In this document: positions 1-7,867 of the stretch, one piece after another
Layout: every line of letters starts with the position of its first letter
Numbering within the stretch: position 1 is the stretch's first letter
DNA from: Granulicella sp. S156
GTDB taxonomy: Bacteria; Acidobacteriota; Terriglobia; Terriglobales; Acidobacteriaceae
Direction of reading: 5' to 3'
Assembly: GCF_009766105.1 (NCBI RefSeq)
Contig: NZ_LMUH01000013.1
Location: forward strand, 432,322 to 496,321
DNA length: 64,000 bases
The notes under the pieces: model-generated
Seen by the model: the letters and a program-made list of their open reading frames with translations, nothing else
Told to the model about the DNA's origin: nothing
Database searches by the model: none
Translations under genes and position numbers: made by a program

Positions 1-77
1 CGTCAGCGCCGGTTCGCATGGCAGCCGGAGCCGATGCGGAGGCTTGGATGGCGGAGACTCCTCAACAACAGGTGTAA
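1..77 (+). CDS. Possible C-terminal end of a gene entering from the left
   Basis: The third forward frame is open from the left edge and stops at TAA 75-77, giving about 24 residues ending in ETPQQQV. The composition (Ala, Glu, Gln) looks like a normal protein tail, but the piece is too short to assign to a family and the other frames are also open here. It may be chance. Confidence 0.2.
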   Translation, partial: SAPVRMAAGADAEAWMAETPQQQV

Positions 78-367
78 GTGTATGCGCGGGAATGAGCACA
101 CTCACGCGTATACAAGCCGCAGGTAAGAGCTTCTTCAATAGCGGGTTTGGCTACCTAACAAAGTGCAACGCGGAGAATGACTTTGATAGATCCAGATAAA
201 TGCGCTTAGCGGGACGAATTCGCACCTGTGGGCAAAATAAGCTGAACGCTCACCTATACGGCGAGGAGCGCGTTGATGTCGGCTTCGAAGAGCAATGGAT
301 CTACAACTCCAGCATGGCTGATCGCGATCCGACCCTCACGGTCGACAAGAACGGTCACAGGCATTTC
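78..367. other. Gap with no supported gene
   Basis: About 290 bases between the left-edge tail and the stop of the DUF4267-like gene. A 73-codon frame starts here but runs antisense into that gene and has no recognisable protein character. No convincing promoter, repeat or RNA gene was seen. Confidence 0.4.
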
Positions 368-748
368 TCAAATGGCATGGATCAACAAGAGGCCGACGAC
401 AAGCATCACCACGCAGGTTAAGCCATGAATGGAGAACGCTGCCGACTTCGACCCGCCCGACCCCAGGATGATTGACATGTCGCCAAGAGGGATGATGGCA
501 AAAGCGATTAGAGCTATGCCTACGGACCGCCTGTCTCCGGTCAGCATCATGGTCAGCACGAGTAATCCAGATGCGACGTCCCGAATTCCTTTAAGACGTA
601 GCCAGGCACGAGTGTCTGCATCGGGTGCAGGCGGCTTAAGACCAAATGATCCTGAGATTCGTTCAGGAGATACGAGGTAGGAGCAACCGATAATTGTGAC
701 CCCCACAGCGATGAGAGCAGCTATAGAAAGCGGTATAGCGTTATGCAT
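368..748 (-). CDS. DUF4267-like small integral membrane protein
   Basis: A 126-residue protein with four predicted hydrophobic segments (about residues 5-25, 55-68, 75-92 and 105-124) and the pattern SPERISGSFGL followed by AWLRLKGIRD. That layout is what I associate with the DUF4267 family; the biochemical function is unknown. It is divergent from a TetR regulator, and the shared 112-base region carries three copies of an AACGCTATA-like motif, one of them just inside this gene's first codons. This suggests that the TetR protein controls it. The family name is from memory of the pattern; the membrane topology is seen in the sequence. Confidence 0.75.
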   Translation of the reverse strand: MHNAIPLSIAALIAVGVTIIGCSYLVSPERISGSFGLKPPAPDADTRAWLRLKGIRDVASGLLVLTMMLTGDRRSVGIALIAFAIIPLGDMSIILGSGGSKSAAFSIHGLTCVVMLVVGLLLIHAI

Positions 749-853
749 AAGTTATATCCTTATTATAAAATCTAGCAACGCTATATTTGATGCAAAGCAT
801 TCGGAAAAGTTTCACCGTCCGCCAAGGGGTGATTTCTAGCGGCGCTATACTTG
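734..853. promoter_or_regulatory. Three-copy GCTATA motif between divergent genes (candidate TetR operators)
   Basis: A 19-base direct repeat (16 of 19 identical) lies at 771-789 and 835-853, sharing TCTAGC, CGCTATA and TTG. The core AACGCTATA (777-785) occurs in inverted orientation as TATAGCGTT at 734-742, inside the first codons of the DUF4267-like gene. The second direct copy ends seven bases before the chosen ATG of the TetR gene. This is the usual place for autoregulatory sites. Binding is inferred. Confidence 0.5.
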
Positions 854-859
854 CTATCG

Positions 860-1495
860 ATGGCAACGACGCTGGCAGCTAATCGAATTGCGGAACGAAA
901 ACTGCGTGACAAGCAGGCCCGCCGGGCACAGATTATCAGTGCCGCACGACGAATCGCGGAGCTTGAAGGGTGGTCCAACGTAACCGTTCGGCGGCTATCC
1001 GACGAAATTTCATACAGCCAACCCGTCTTGTACGCTCATTTTGAAAGCCGCGAAGGGATTCTCGCCGCGGTTGCTATCGAGGGTTTCCAGGAGCTGGGCC
1101 TGGCTTTGGAGAAGGCACGGAAACGGGTGAAGCGTGGAAATGCGGTCGAATCGGTCGGGGCCGCATATCTGGAGTTCGCCGCGTCTTCACCCGCACTGTA
1201 TGAAGTGATGTTTTCGCTCAGCCTGAGCGTACCATTTGGTGAAGCGGCTACTCCGCCGGAGCTGCGATTCGCGTTTTCCCAATTCCTGGAGTTGTTTCAG
1301 GGGCAGAGCTCGAAGTCGGAGGTTCTATCGGAATTGTTTTGGGCGAGCCTTCACGGTATCGCCGAGCTCACAAGAACCAAGCGATTTCCGCGCATCCGTC
1401 AGAAAGAGCGCGTGAGGACGCTCGTCGAGCTCTTCACTTCCGCGCTGCCTCCAGCATCGTCAACAATGTTTCCGAGGACATCGGCTCTGGTGTAA
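860..1495 (+). CDS. TetR/AcrR family transcriptional regulator
   Basis: 211 residues. The N-terminal helix-turn-helix covers roughly residues 20-65 (ARRIAELEGWSNVTVRRLSD, then YSQPVLYAHFESREGIL), the standard TetR DNA-binding layout. The C-terminal ligand-binding half contains the TetR_C-like motif LYEVMFSLSL. I chose ATG 860 because the TTG at 851 lies within the repeat that probably acts as operator, and the protein family needs no extra residues. It is divergent from the DUF4267-like gene, its likely target. The ligand is unknown. Confidence 0.85.
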   Translation: MATTLAANRIAERKLRDKQARRAQIISAARRIAELEGWSNVTVRRLSDEISYSQPVLYAHFESREGILAAVAIEGFQELGLALEKARKRVKRGNAVESVGAAYLEFAASSPALYEVMFSLSLSVPFGEAATPPELRFAFSQFLELFQGQSSKSEVLSELFWASLHGIAELTRTKRFPRIRQKERVRTLVELFTSALPPASSTMFPRTSALV

Positions 1496-1595
1496 AGGTG
1501 CGCGGTGACTATCGCTCCAGGAACATGGGGTCGATAGGGTATGCAGACGTTCTGCTCATGATCGTTACCTCAACTTGTTTTGAGTGTGTGTGTCG

Positions 1596-2030
1596 CTAGG
1601 AGACTGGCCCATGCATCAACAGGGCCAGGCCTATGGCAACAATCAGGAGACCGCAAAGAATGTAGCCAAGAAGCTGCTGAGGATCGAGACCGAGCGGGTG
1701 GGACACTTCTGCGTCGAACTCCGGATCATGCCATGCCGTACCGGGAAAAATCTGAGCGAAGGCCAGACTGATCCAGTAGAGAGACGCCGCGGCGACACCG
1801 GCAAAGAACCATGGCAACGTGAGCGGACGAGGAGCAAAAAGGCAGCAGAGAGAAAGCGAGCCGGCGAAGACACCCATCAGCATCGTCTGCCCGTTGTGAA
1901 ATTTGGCGTGAGGCGGCCAATGCGGGTTCTTCATGTGCATCTTTGCCGTGGCCGGCACAACGAAGTCTGCGAGCATTCCGCCGAATCCGTAGACAGCGAC
2001 GAACGCGACAATCCACTTTGCGATAGCCAT
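1596..2030 (-). CDS. Four-helix membrane protein (DUF6640-like), copy 1
   Basis: 144 residues, four hydrophobic segments, with the conserved block NPHWPPHAKFHNGQT followed later by FPGTAWHDPEFD. A second protein with the same blocks is encoded at 2476-2910, so the two are paralogues. The pattern resembles DUF6640, which has no known function. The ATG (2028-2030) overlaps the TGA of the DoxX gene by one base (TGATG), so translation is probably coupled. A longer upstream reading frame exists, but this start is supported by the overlap and by the alignment with copy 2. Confidence 0.75.
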   Translation of the reverse strand: MAIAKWIVAFVAVYGFGGMLADFVVPATAKMHMKNPHWPPHAKFHNGQTMLMGVFAGSLSLCCLFAPRPLTLPWFFAGVAAASLYWISLAFAQIFPGTAWHDPEFDAEVSHPLGLDPQQLLGYILCGLLIVAIGLALLMHGPVS

Positions 2031-2431
2031 CACATTTTCTGCAAGTGTTCGAATGACTGCGCTTTGCTCCTGCTCCAGAATGCATACGACCCCGCGAGGA
2101 TAACGAAGAACAGGAGTGGTATCGGAGCGTGGGCTGAGTCTCCGGCTAATAAATGCGATGCCGTGGCTCCGAGGAACAAGATGCCGAAGCCTGCATAGGC
2201 CCACTCCATGATCCGGCGGCTGCGATCGGTCAAGAGGACGACCGCTCCCAATATCTTTGCAAAGCCGAGGATCTTCATCAGATAGAGCGGGTAGCCCAGC
2301 GTTTGGTAGGAATGAACGATTGACTGTGTGCCTCCTGCGAAAAGCTCGGGAATGGCGGAACCTGCTGTCGGCAAGAGTACGAGCAGCGTCAGGGCCCAAT
2401 AAAAGATTCGATTTCGTTTTTGCGTGTTCAT
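2030..2431 (-). CDS. DoxX-like membrane protein
   Basis: 133 residues with four transmembrane segments. Recognisable features are ALTLLVLLPTAGSAIPELF, YPLYLMKILGFAKILGAVVLL and EWAYAGFGILFLGATASHL, the usual DoxX/SURF4-like pattern. I chose ATG 2431 because AAGGAG lies about seven bases upstream. It sits in the middle of a three-gene minus-strand operon between two related DUF6640-like proteins, divergent from a TetR gene. DoxX proteins have been linked to membrane redox and thiol stress; here the role is open. Confidence 0.8.
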   Translation of the reverse strand: MNTQKRNRIFYWALTLLVLLPTAGSAIPELFAGGTQSIVHSYQTLGYPLYLMKILGFAKILGAVVLLTDRSRRIMEWAYAGFGILFLGATASHLLAGDSAHAPIPLLFFVILAGSYAFWSRSKAQSFEHLQKM

Positions 2432-2475
2432 GGGAAGCTCCTTATTTCGTTGCGGTTGGTAGCGACGGTTGCGCG

Positions 2476-2910
2476 CTAGCTCGTCCAAAGGGACGACTTG
2501 CGAGCAGCCAGGTACGAGGCCACAGAGATGAGACACAAAGCAATGACATCGATGACCACCTGCGCCGGGAGACCCAGTAGATAGGCGCGCGGGGTATCGA
2601 ATTCGGGGTCAACAAAGGCAGTGCCGGGGTACACGATGGCCAACGCCTGTGTGACCCAGTACAGTGCTGCAAAGGACGTAGTGGCGATCAGCGTAACGTT
2701 TCTGTCCTGGGTCTTCCTGCTGGCGAAGTAGATGGTGAGTGCCGCGAGGAAGACGGAGAACATGAGCGTCTGGCCGTCATGAAACTTCGCGTGCGGCGGC
2801 CAGCGTGGGTCAAGCAGGTGGGTGCGGCTGTAGTCCGCGATGTGCGCCCCGACTACGAGGTAAATGCTCACGAAACAGAAGAAGACACGACTGACAAGTG
2901 GCATGCGCAT
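2476..2910 (-). CDS. Four-helix membrane protein (DUF6640-like), copy 2
   Basis: 144 residues, the same length as copy 1. It shares DPRWPPHAKFHDGQT (about residues 34-48) and YPGTAFVDPEFDTP (about 94-107). Four membrane segments. The start at 2910 has AAGGAG eight bases upstream. It is the first gene of the operon with DoxX and copy 1, and its promoter region contains a perfect 20-base palindrome next to the divergent TetR gene. No enzymatic motif is evident; the conserved histidines and acidic residues could bind a ligand or metal, which is inference. Confidence 0.75.
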   Translation of the reverse strand: MRMPLVSRVFFCFVSIYLVVGAHIADYSRTHLLDPRWPPHAKFHDGQTLMFSVFLAALTIYFASRKTQDRNVTLIATTSFAALYWVTQALAIVYPGTAFVDPEFDTPRAYLLGLPAQVVIDVIALCLISVASYLAARKSSLWTS

Positions 2911-2981
2911 GGGCTTAGCTCCTTTGGTAAAAGGCTGCTGCCTTGAGCAAAGAGGTCGGTAGCTGTCTCTGTCAGGCAGTA

Positions 2982-3001
2982 ATGGTACTAGTTAGTACCA
3001 T
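2982..3001. promoter_or_regulatory. Perfect 20-bp palindrome (candidate TetR operator)
   Basis: ATGGTACTA-GT-TAGTACCAT: nine-base arms around two bases. It lies between the divergent DUF6640/DoxX operon (starting at 2910) and the TetR gene (starting at 3057). Size, symmetry and position all fit a TetR dimer site controlling both directions. Confidence 0.7.
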
Positions 3002-3056
3002 AAATGGGATGAAGCCAGTCGACGGAGGATGCAAAATTAGATAGGAATGGAAACTG

Positions 3057-3692
3057 ATGGCGAGACCTAAATCAAGCGGACTACCGAAGGCCGAAGAAGA
3101 ACGGTTGCGTCTGACGCAACTACTGGATGTCGCTGCGGAGGTGTTCTTCGAAATGGGGTACGAGGCTGCGAGCACCGCCGAAATCGCGGCACGCGCGCAT
3201 TCCTCGAAGCGCGCTCTCTACTCACGATTCGCCAGTAAAGAAGAACTGTTCATGGCGGTCATCGACCATCGCACGGCGAAAATTGCGGACAAGGTAACGG
3301 TGCTTTTCCAGGAGGAGCGGCCGATTCGAGAGACGCTGTTAGAGGTGGCGAGAGAGCTTCTTCGATCGCTGCTGAGCGAAGAGCACACCGCGTTGATGCG
3401 GCTGGTGTACACGCAGGCGCTGCAATTTCCGAAGGCTGCTCAATACATGACAGAGCGGGGACCGGATCGTGGCATCGTGAAGCTGGCGGCCCACCTCAAG
3501 AAGCAAGTGACGCGAGGAACACTCACCCTGAACGACTCGCAAGTGGCTGCGCAGCATTTCGCAGGGCTGCTGGTGGGGGACCTTGTGCATCGAGCGATGC
3601 TTGGACTGGAGATTCCTCATTCGCAGAGGCAGTTTGAGACAAGAGCAGAACTGGCTGTGGACGCGTTCTTGAAGATCTATGGCAGATCCTAG
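3057..3692 (+). CDS. TetR/AcrR family transcriptional regulator
   Basis: 211 residues. The N-terminal HTH is clear: VAAEVFFEMGYEAASTAEIA, then SKRALYSRFASKEELFMAVI (about residues 25-70). The C-terminal half resembles the AefR-like TetR_C group (LLRSLLSEEHTALMRLVYTQ, then AAQHFAGLLVGDLVHRAMLG). It is divergent from the membrane operon, with a perfect palindrome in between, so it is most likely that operon's repressor and its own. The inducer is not predictable from the sequence. Confidence 0.9.
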   Translation: MARPKSSGLPKAEEERLRLTQLLDVAAEVFFEMGYEAASTAEIAARAHSSKRALYSRFASKEELFMAVIDHRTAKIADKVTVLFQEERPIRETLLEVARELLRSLLSEEHTALMRLVYTQALQFPKAAQYMTERGPDRGIVKLAAHLKKQVTRGTLTLNDSQVAAQHFAGLLVGDLVHRAMLGLEIPHSQRQFETRAELAVDAFLKIYGRS

Positions 3693-4020
3693 ACCGCAGT
3701 TTGTCACTGCTGTTGAGGGCCAGGCTTTAACCTGGGCCTATGTAGGTTGTTCGCGCAGGAGATCGTGCCTGGATAGGCAAACTGCAGATCTCTTGACGCA
3801 GAGCGCGTCACAAACGTCACCGATTTGGCTTCAACCCATTAGACTTGACATCATCATGCAGTGGCATCAAGAGGTACATACCCTCTGTCGCGCCGGACTC
3901 AAAGTGAGCTAATCTGACCAGACATCCGTCTTAGCCACTCCTATCATGTTGCATTAGTGAAGAAGCGAGACGACTGTTGCAAAGGCCGGTTCCGCTTCCT
4001 CTTCCAAGAGAGGTTACAAG
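3693..4020. other. Gap with no supported gene
   Basis: 328 bases between the TetR stop and the 26-residue peptide gene. An open frame of 77 codons overlaps the TetR end but has no protein-like composition. The last 15 bases contain GAGAGG, the ribosome binding site of the peptide gene. Nothing else was recognised. Confidence 0.4.
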
Positions 4021-4101
4021 ATGGAAACCATAGTGATTGTTCTCTTAGTGTTGCTCTTATTTGGTGGCGGGGGTTGGGGATACTCGCGCTGGCGCCGCTA
4101 G
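4021..4101 (+). CDS. 26-residue single-pass membrane peptide (DUF3309-like)
   Basis: ATG 4021 to TAG 4099-4101. The peptide begins METIVIVLLVLLLF, continues with a glycine run (GGGGWGYS) and ends RWRR. It is preceded by GAGAGG at about eight bases. One hydrophobic helix followed by Gly/aromatic residues and a basic tail is the layout of the very short DUF3309-type membrane peptides found across soil bacteria. The family call is by resemblance. Function is unknown; such peptides often act as membrane-stress or complex-stabilising factors, which is inference. Confidence 0.6.
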   Translation: METIVIVLLVLLLFGGGGWGYSRWRR

Positions 4102-4224
4102 ATCGCGCGATCATAGAATGAAGGCGTAACCATGCCGTTTGATCATTTTTTGCGAAATTTATGAGTAAGGTGCGAAGGCTTTATTCCGTAGCCTAAAGGC
4201 GTTTGCCTCCCTTACCCTCCGTCT

Positions 4225-4246
4225 CCCTGACGTTGAAGCGTCAGGG
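4225..4246. terminator. Hairpin, 8-bp perfect stem
   Basis: CCCTGACG (4225-4232), loop TTGAAG, CGTCAGGG (4239-4246). It lies downstream of the GH106 gene, which reads on the minus strand, and downstream of the plus-strand peptide gene, so it could end either transcript. There is no clear T-tract. Confidence 0.4.
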
Positions 4247-4271
4247 TTCGCGCTGCGCGCAATTAGTAACG

Positions 4272-4322
4272 GTATAGGCTTCCCGTGGTCGCGTGTGACT
4301 GACGGGAAGCGTATGCCTATAC
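4272..4322 (-). terminator. Long bulged hairpin just after the GH106 gene
   Basis: Outer arms GTATAGGC (4272-4279) and GCCTATAC (4315-4322); inner arms TTCCCGT (4280-4286) and ACGGGAA (4302-4308). The six bases GCGTAT are bulged on one side. The structure starts ten bases beyond the stop codon of the minus-strand GH106 gene, a normal position for a terminator or 3'-end stabilising structure. Confidence 0.55.
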
Positions 4323-4332
4323 TGCTGCGCGT

Positions 4333-7300
4333 TTATTCACTGCGCTGAAGTATGCGCACTGGCCCTAGAAGCCCAGAGGGCAGCAATGGCGAATCGGCCT
4401 TGTAGGGCGTCACGTCAGCAAAGGTGTACTTCTTCGTCGCGTCAGGCTGCTGGTCTCCAATCAGGCGGTTCACCCACAGGTTCGTCACCTTAATCGTGAC
4501 CTCGTTGTGTCCTGGCTTCAAAATCCCCGTCACGTCTGCGCGGAATGGAGCATGCCACAGAACACCCGCAGGTTTGCCATTGATCTCTACGTCGGCGAGA
4601 TTCTTCACGTCGCCGAGATCCAACCAAAGAGTCGTGCCTTGCTTGAACCAATCGTTGGGAGCCTCAACAGACTTGGTGTAGGTGCCGGTGCCGGAGAAGT
4701 ACTTCACGCCTTTGTCGTGGCTGTCTATCCACGAACTAAGCTGCGGCAGCGTGATGCTTTCCGGAGCTCCGCGCCCAGGCTGGAATCCGACCTTCCATGA
4801 TCCTTCGAGAGTCGTCAGCTGCGTCTCGGTAGCTGCTGGAATGACTCTCGACATCTGTGAGGTTGGTTTGTGGAACACAACGAACACTGTGCCCCATGGT
4901 TCCAGGTGGAGTGGTACGTTCGTGCGGCCCTCCGCGATGCTGTAGGACGTTGGCTGAGCCTTGCCGGTCTCCGCGTACCACAGCTCAGGTTCCTTGCCTG
5001 CCACTCGAAAGCTCGCATCGATGGCAGTCTCTCGATCGCTTCGATTGTCGACGAAATAGATATCAGCATCGGGGAGTTCGCGATGAGCAAACAGAACTGG
5101 ATGTTGTGGGTCTGGATTGGTGTATCGGAAATCAGGAGCAATCTGGAGTGCCTGCGTTACGTCTGTTCCGGTCGCGCCCGCATACACTTTTCCTTTGCCC
5201 ACGACATGCGTGCCGGTTCCGTTCCCAAAGAGCTCGTTACTCAAGCGGCGAAATTCTGCGGCATTGTCCGCAAGGCTCGGCGTATCGGTTGGTTTCGGGC
5301 CGGCTACTGTTGCACCCTGCTGCACCAGTTGATAGATGGCTTTCAGCACGGGCAAGGACATATGCCGGCTATACGGATCGAGCACTAATACCCGATAGCT
5401 CATGCCGGCTTTGCTGGTGAGCTTGCTTGGCGTCGCATTGAACTCATGGAGGAGCGCGTCGGCATTCACATAGTCGAAGTTGAAGCCTTCGGGAATTGGC
5501 GGAGCTGAGTTATGAAATATTGCGGTGATGTTGGAGTCTTCGCCGTAGAAGTACAGCACATCGGCGGACAAGCGGCCCTGCTGCAGCATGAAAGAGGTGC
5601 GCGCCAGATAATCGATCCAGACACTCGCGTTATTAGCCCATGTTTCGTTGCGGTTGAACCACTGTCCAAAAGGCCCAAGGGTAAGGCCTGGGGCTTTATC
5701 TATAAGGGGTTGGTGTGCCGATTCGTGGATGACGAAGCGATTAATACCATTCAAAAACTCCTGGTCGGCAGTCGGCTTCAGTGTCTCCGGTGACCACCCC
5801 CATGGCGCTTCGGCAGCGGTCATCGACTCTGCAGCCGCAAGGTTCTGGCCGTAGATGTGCGCCACCGAAGCGGATTCACGATCGTCTGCATTGAAGTTGT
5901 ATTGGATTTTGTTGACGCCCGGTCTTTGCGTCCACATCGCGCTCATCGGAATGTCATCGAGTTTCTTGACTTCCATGCCGTCGGCGATAAAGGCGCGATC
6001 GCTCTCGTGAGATTCTCCATAGTGGCCGATGCCGCGCTCTTTAAGAGAAGCCTGCACCTGCCCGTAATGTTCGTCCGCGGTCAGATCGGCAATCGTCTTG
6101 CGAAGATCCCAAAGAAATTGATCGCTAGCCTGCGCACTTTCGACGATATGCCCGGCAAGCACAGGAAGCCACGGGTGAGGATCGTAGCCGCGGCGCTTCG
6201 TAAACTCCGCGATCATGTTGTCCGTCCAGTTTTGTGCGCCGGCCTCCCAGCTGTCTGTAACCACATAGCGGATACCGCGGGAGCCCATCCTATCCGGTCC
6301 CACAGTTTCCTTGTAGCTATCGAGATAGCCATTCATGTAGTTCCGTACATAGTTGGCGTTTAGCTTGTCGACCTCGAGACCTGTCGCCTCCTTCGTCGCT
6401 GGGTGATTCGTGATCCCAAGCAGGGAATAGCCTATGCGCATGACCATCCAGTGTCCTGCGGGCGGTGTCCAGTCCAACGTTCCATCCGGCTTCATTCTGC
6501 TCGTCAGATCTACGACTGTGCTTTTGTGGATGGCATCCTTTGCACCTGCATCGGGCGTTGCAAACTTGTAGAGATCGGGCATGGGCACGAAGGCCGCCTT
6601 CTCTTCAAAACGGTTCACTCTCCCGCCGGGGTGAAGGACTAATTCCGTGACGGTGAACGTCGTGCTCTGCTTCGGTAAATTCGCGCCGAACGCAGCGAGT
6701 TGCTCCTGCGAGATGTGCGGTGGTTGCGGCGTCGTAATGCTCACGCGAAAATATTTAGCTGTTACCGGCGCGAAAGACAGCGTGTGCTCGGCCGCGCCAT
6801 CGATTGGAATCGTAATGACTTCATGGAAGGTCTGACCGTCGTCGCTTGCTTCGAGCGCGCGGGGTCCGTTCATCTGCACGCCCAGCCAGCCCATGACCTG
6901 GGTCTGCTCTGTGTTCATCATGAAAGAGAGTGCGCGGATCGTTTGCGGCCGCGAGTATTCGAACTGAATCCACGCTTTCTCTCCGGGATTCGAGGCTTTC
7001 TCTACCTGCACACCCTTCACGAGGTCACCATCGGAGAGAAGTGCGGGATCGATGTTTCCGCCGCTGGTGGTGATCTTAGGTTTGAGTTCCAGCGCCTCTT
7101 CGTCCGTAGCAGGAAGCTTATAAGCGATCACGGTGCTATCGGCATAGAACTGAGGTGGCTGGGTGTCGCCGGGCATCACATCGTTAACCGGCAGGTTCTG
7201 AAAAGCTCCGGTGTTTGTTGGAGGCGACGCCAACTTTCCGCTGAAGGGATGACCGCCTTCCACCAGGGTCTCGCTCCATACATACTTCTTCATCGCCTGC

Positions 7301-7746
7301 GAGGGCGGCACCCAGGGTCCCCCGGTTTCACTCCAACCTGGAGAACTGGCGATACCCTCTTCCATGCCTAGTTGATCTGCCAACGTAGTTGCATAACGGA
7401 AGGCATCCTTCCACGGCGGCGTCATATAGACGAGGCGATCTTTCACATACTGGGGCGTGAACAACGCCGCATCGAAGGCCTGGAAGCCGCCGATGTGGGA
7501 CCGGTGCATCCACTCAAGGTCGAGTTTGATGCCCTCCTGGGTGATGTTGCCGTTCATCCAATGCCACCAGACTCTGGGGGCTGCGGAGCTCGGGGGATTC
7601 TGGAAGCCTTTGAGTAAGGTGTCTGGATTGGAATCGGTCGAAGAGGTCTGTCCTTGAGGCAGTGCTGTGCCGGTAAGGGCAAGCAGCATGGAGCTGCTAA
7701 GCAGCATCGATGCTGCCTTGTGTCTAGATTTGTAATGTCTCCGCAT
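4333..7746 (-). CDS. GH106-type glycoside hydrolase (alpha-L-rhamnosidase-like), secreted
   Basis: 1137 residues with a signal peptide (MLLSSSMLLALTGTALPQG, about 14-32). The N-terminal block PRVWWHWMNGNITQEGIKLD and the sequence SPGWSETGGPWVPPSQAMKK are characteristic of GH106 proteins. Further segments typical of the family are SHESDRAFIADG and SWEAGAQNWTDNM, with a C-terminal jelly-roll-like part (LWLDLGDVKNLADVEINGKP, VTIKVTNLWVNRLIGD). It should remove terminal rhamnose from pectin rhamnogalacturonan or bacterial polysaccharides. It lies 121 bases after a TonB receptor on the same strand, an arrangement like a small polysaccharide-utilisation unit. Linkage specificity cannot be read from the sequence. 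Confidence 0.85.
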   Translation of the reverse strand: MRRHYKSRHKAASMLLSSSMLLALTGTALPQGQTSSTDSNPDTLLKGFQNPPSSAAPRVWWHWMNGNITQEGIKLDLEWMHRSHIGGFQAFDAALFTPQYVKDRLVYMTPPWKDAFRYATTLADQLGMEEGIASSPGWSETGGPWVPPSQAMKKYVWSETLVEGGHPFSGKLASPPTNTGAFQNLPVNDVMPGDTQPPQFYADSTVIAYKLPATDEEALELKPKITTSGGNIDPALLSDGDLVKGVQVEKASNPGEKAWIQFEYSRPQTIRALSFMMNTEQTQVMGWLGVQMNGPRALEASDDGQTFHEVITIPIDGAAEHTLSFAPVTAKYFRVSITTPQPPHISQEQLAAFGANLPKQSTTFTVTELVLHPGGRVNRFEEKAAFVPMPDLYKFATPDAGAKDAIHKSTVVDLTSRMKPDGTLDWTPPAGHWMVMRIGYSLLGITNHPATKEATGLEVDKLNANYVRNYMNGYLDSYKETVGPDRMGSRGIRYVVTDSWEAGAQNWTDNMIAEFTKRRGYDPHPWLPVLAGHIVESAQASDQFLWDLRKTIADLTADEHYGQVQASLKERGIGHYGESHESDRAFIADGMEVKKLDDIPMSAMWTQRPGVNKIQYNFNADDRESASVAHIYGQNLAAAESMTAAEAPWGWSPETLKPTADQEFLNGINRFVIHESAHQPLIDKAPGLTLGPFGQWFNRNETWANNASVWIDYLARTSFMLQQGRLSADVLYFYGEDSNITAIFHNSAPPIPEGFNFDYVNADALLHEFNATPSKLTSKAGMSYRVLVLDPYSRHMSLPVLKAIYQLVQQGATVAGPKPTDTPSLADNAAEFRRLSNELFGNGTGTHVVGKGKVYAGATGTDVTQALQIAPDFRYTNPDPQHPVLFAHRELPDADIYFVDNRSDRETAIDASFRVAGKEPELWYAETGKAQPTSYSIAEGRTNVPLHLEPWGTVFVVFHKPTSQMSRVIPAATETQLTTLEGSWKVGFQPGRGAPESITLPQLSSWIDSHDKGVKYFSGTGTYTKSVEAPNDWFKQGTTLWLDLGDVKNLADVEINGKPAGVLWHAPFRADVTGILKPGHNEVTIKVTNLWVNRLIGDQQPDATKKYTFADVTPYKADSPLLPSGLLGPVRILQRSE

Positions 7747-7813
7747 ATCGTTGCTCCCACGTTGTTTCTGTTAGCACTGCTTGCTTCGAATGATCCCAAA
7801 CGGATCATGTAGT

Positions 7814-7854
7814 GCGCACGCGCCAGATCGATACATGAGTCTGCGCGCGTGCGC
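7814..7854. promoter_or_regulatory. 10-bp GC-rich inverted repeat between receptor and GH106 genes
   Basis: GCGCACGCGC (7814-7823) and GCGCGTGCGC (7845-7854) pair perfectly across a 21-base loop. It sits in the 121-base spacer of the minus-strand pair. It lacks a T-tract, so it may be an mRNA-stabilising or partial-termination hairpin that lowers GH106 expression relative to the receptor. Confidence 0.4.
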
Positions 7855-7867
7855 CTGCACGGGTTGT

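Noticed and set aside
3679..3912. A 77-codon frame overlapping the end of the TetR gene
   Set aside because: It starts inside the TetR gene, has no ribosome site, and its composition is not protein-like.
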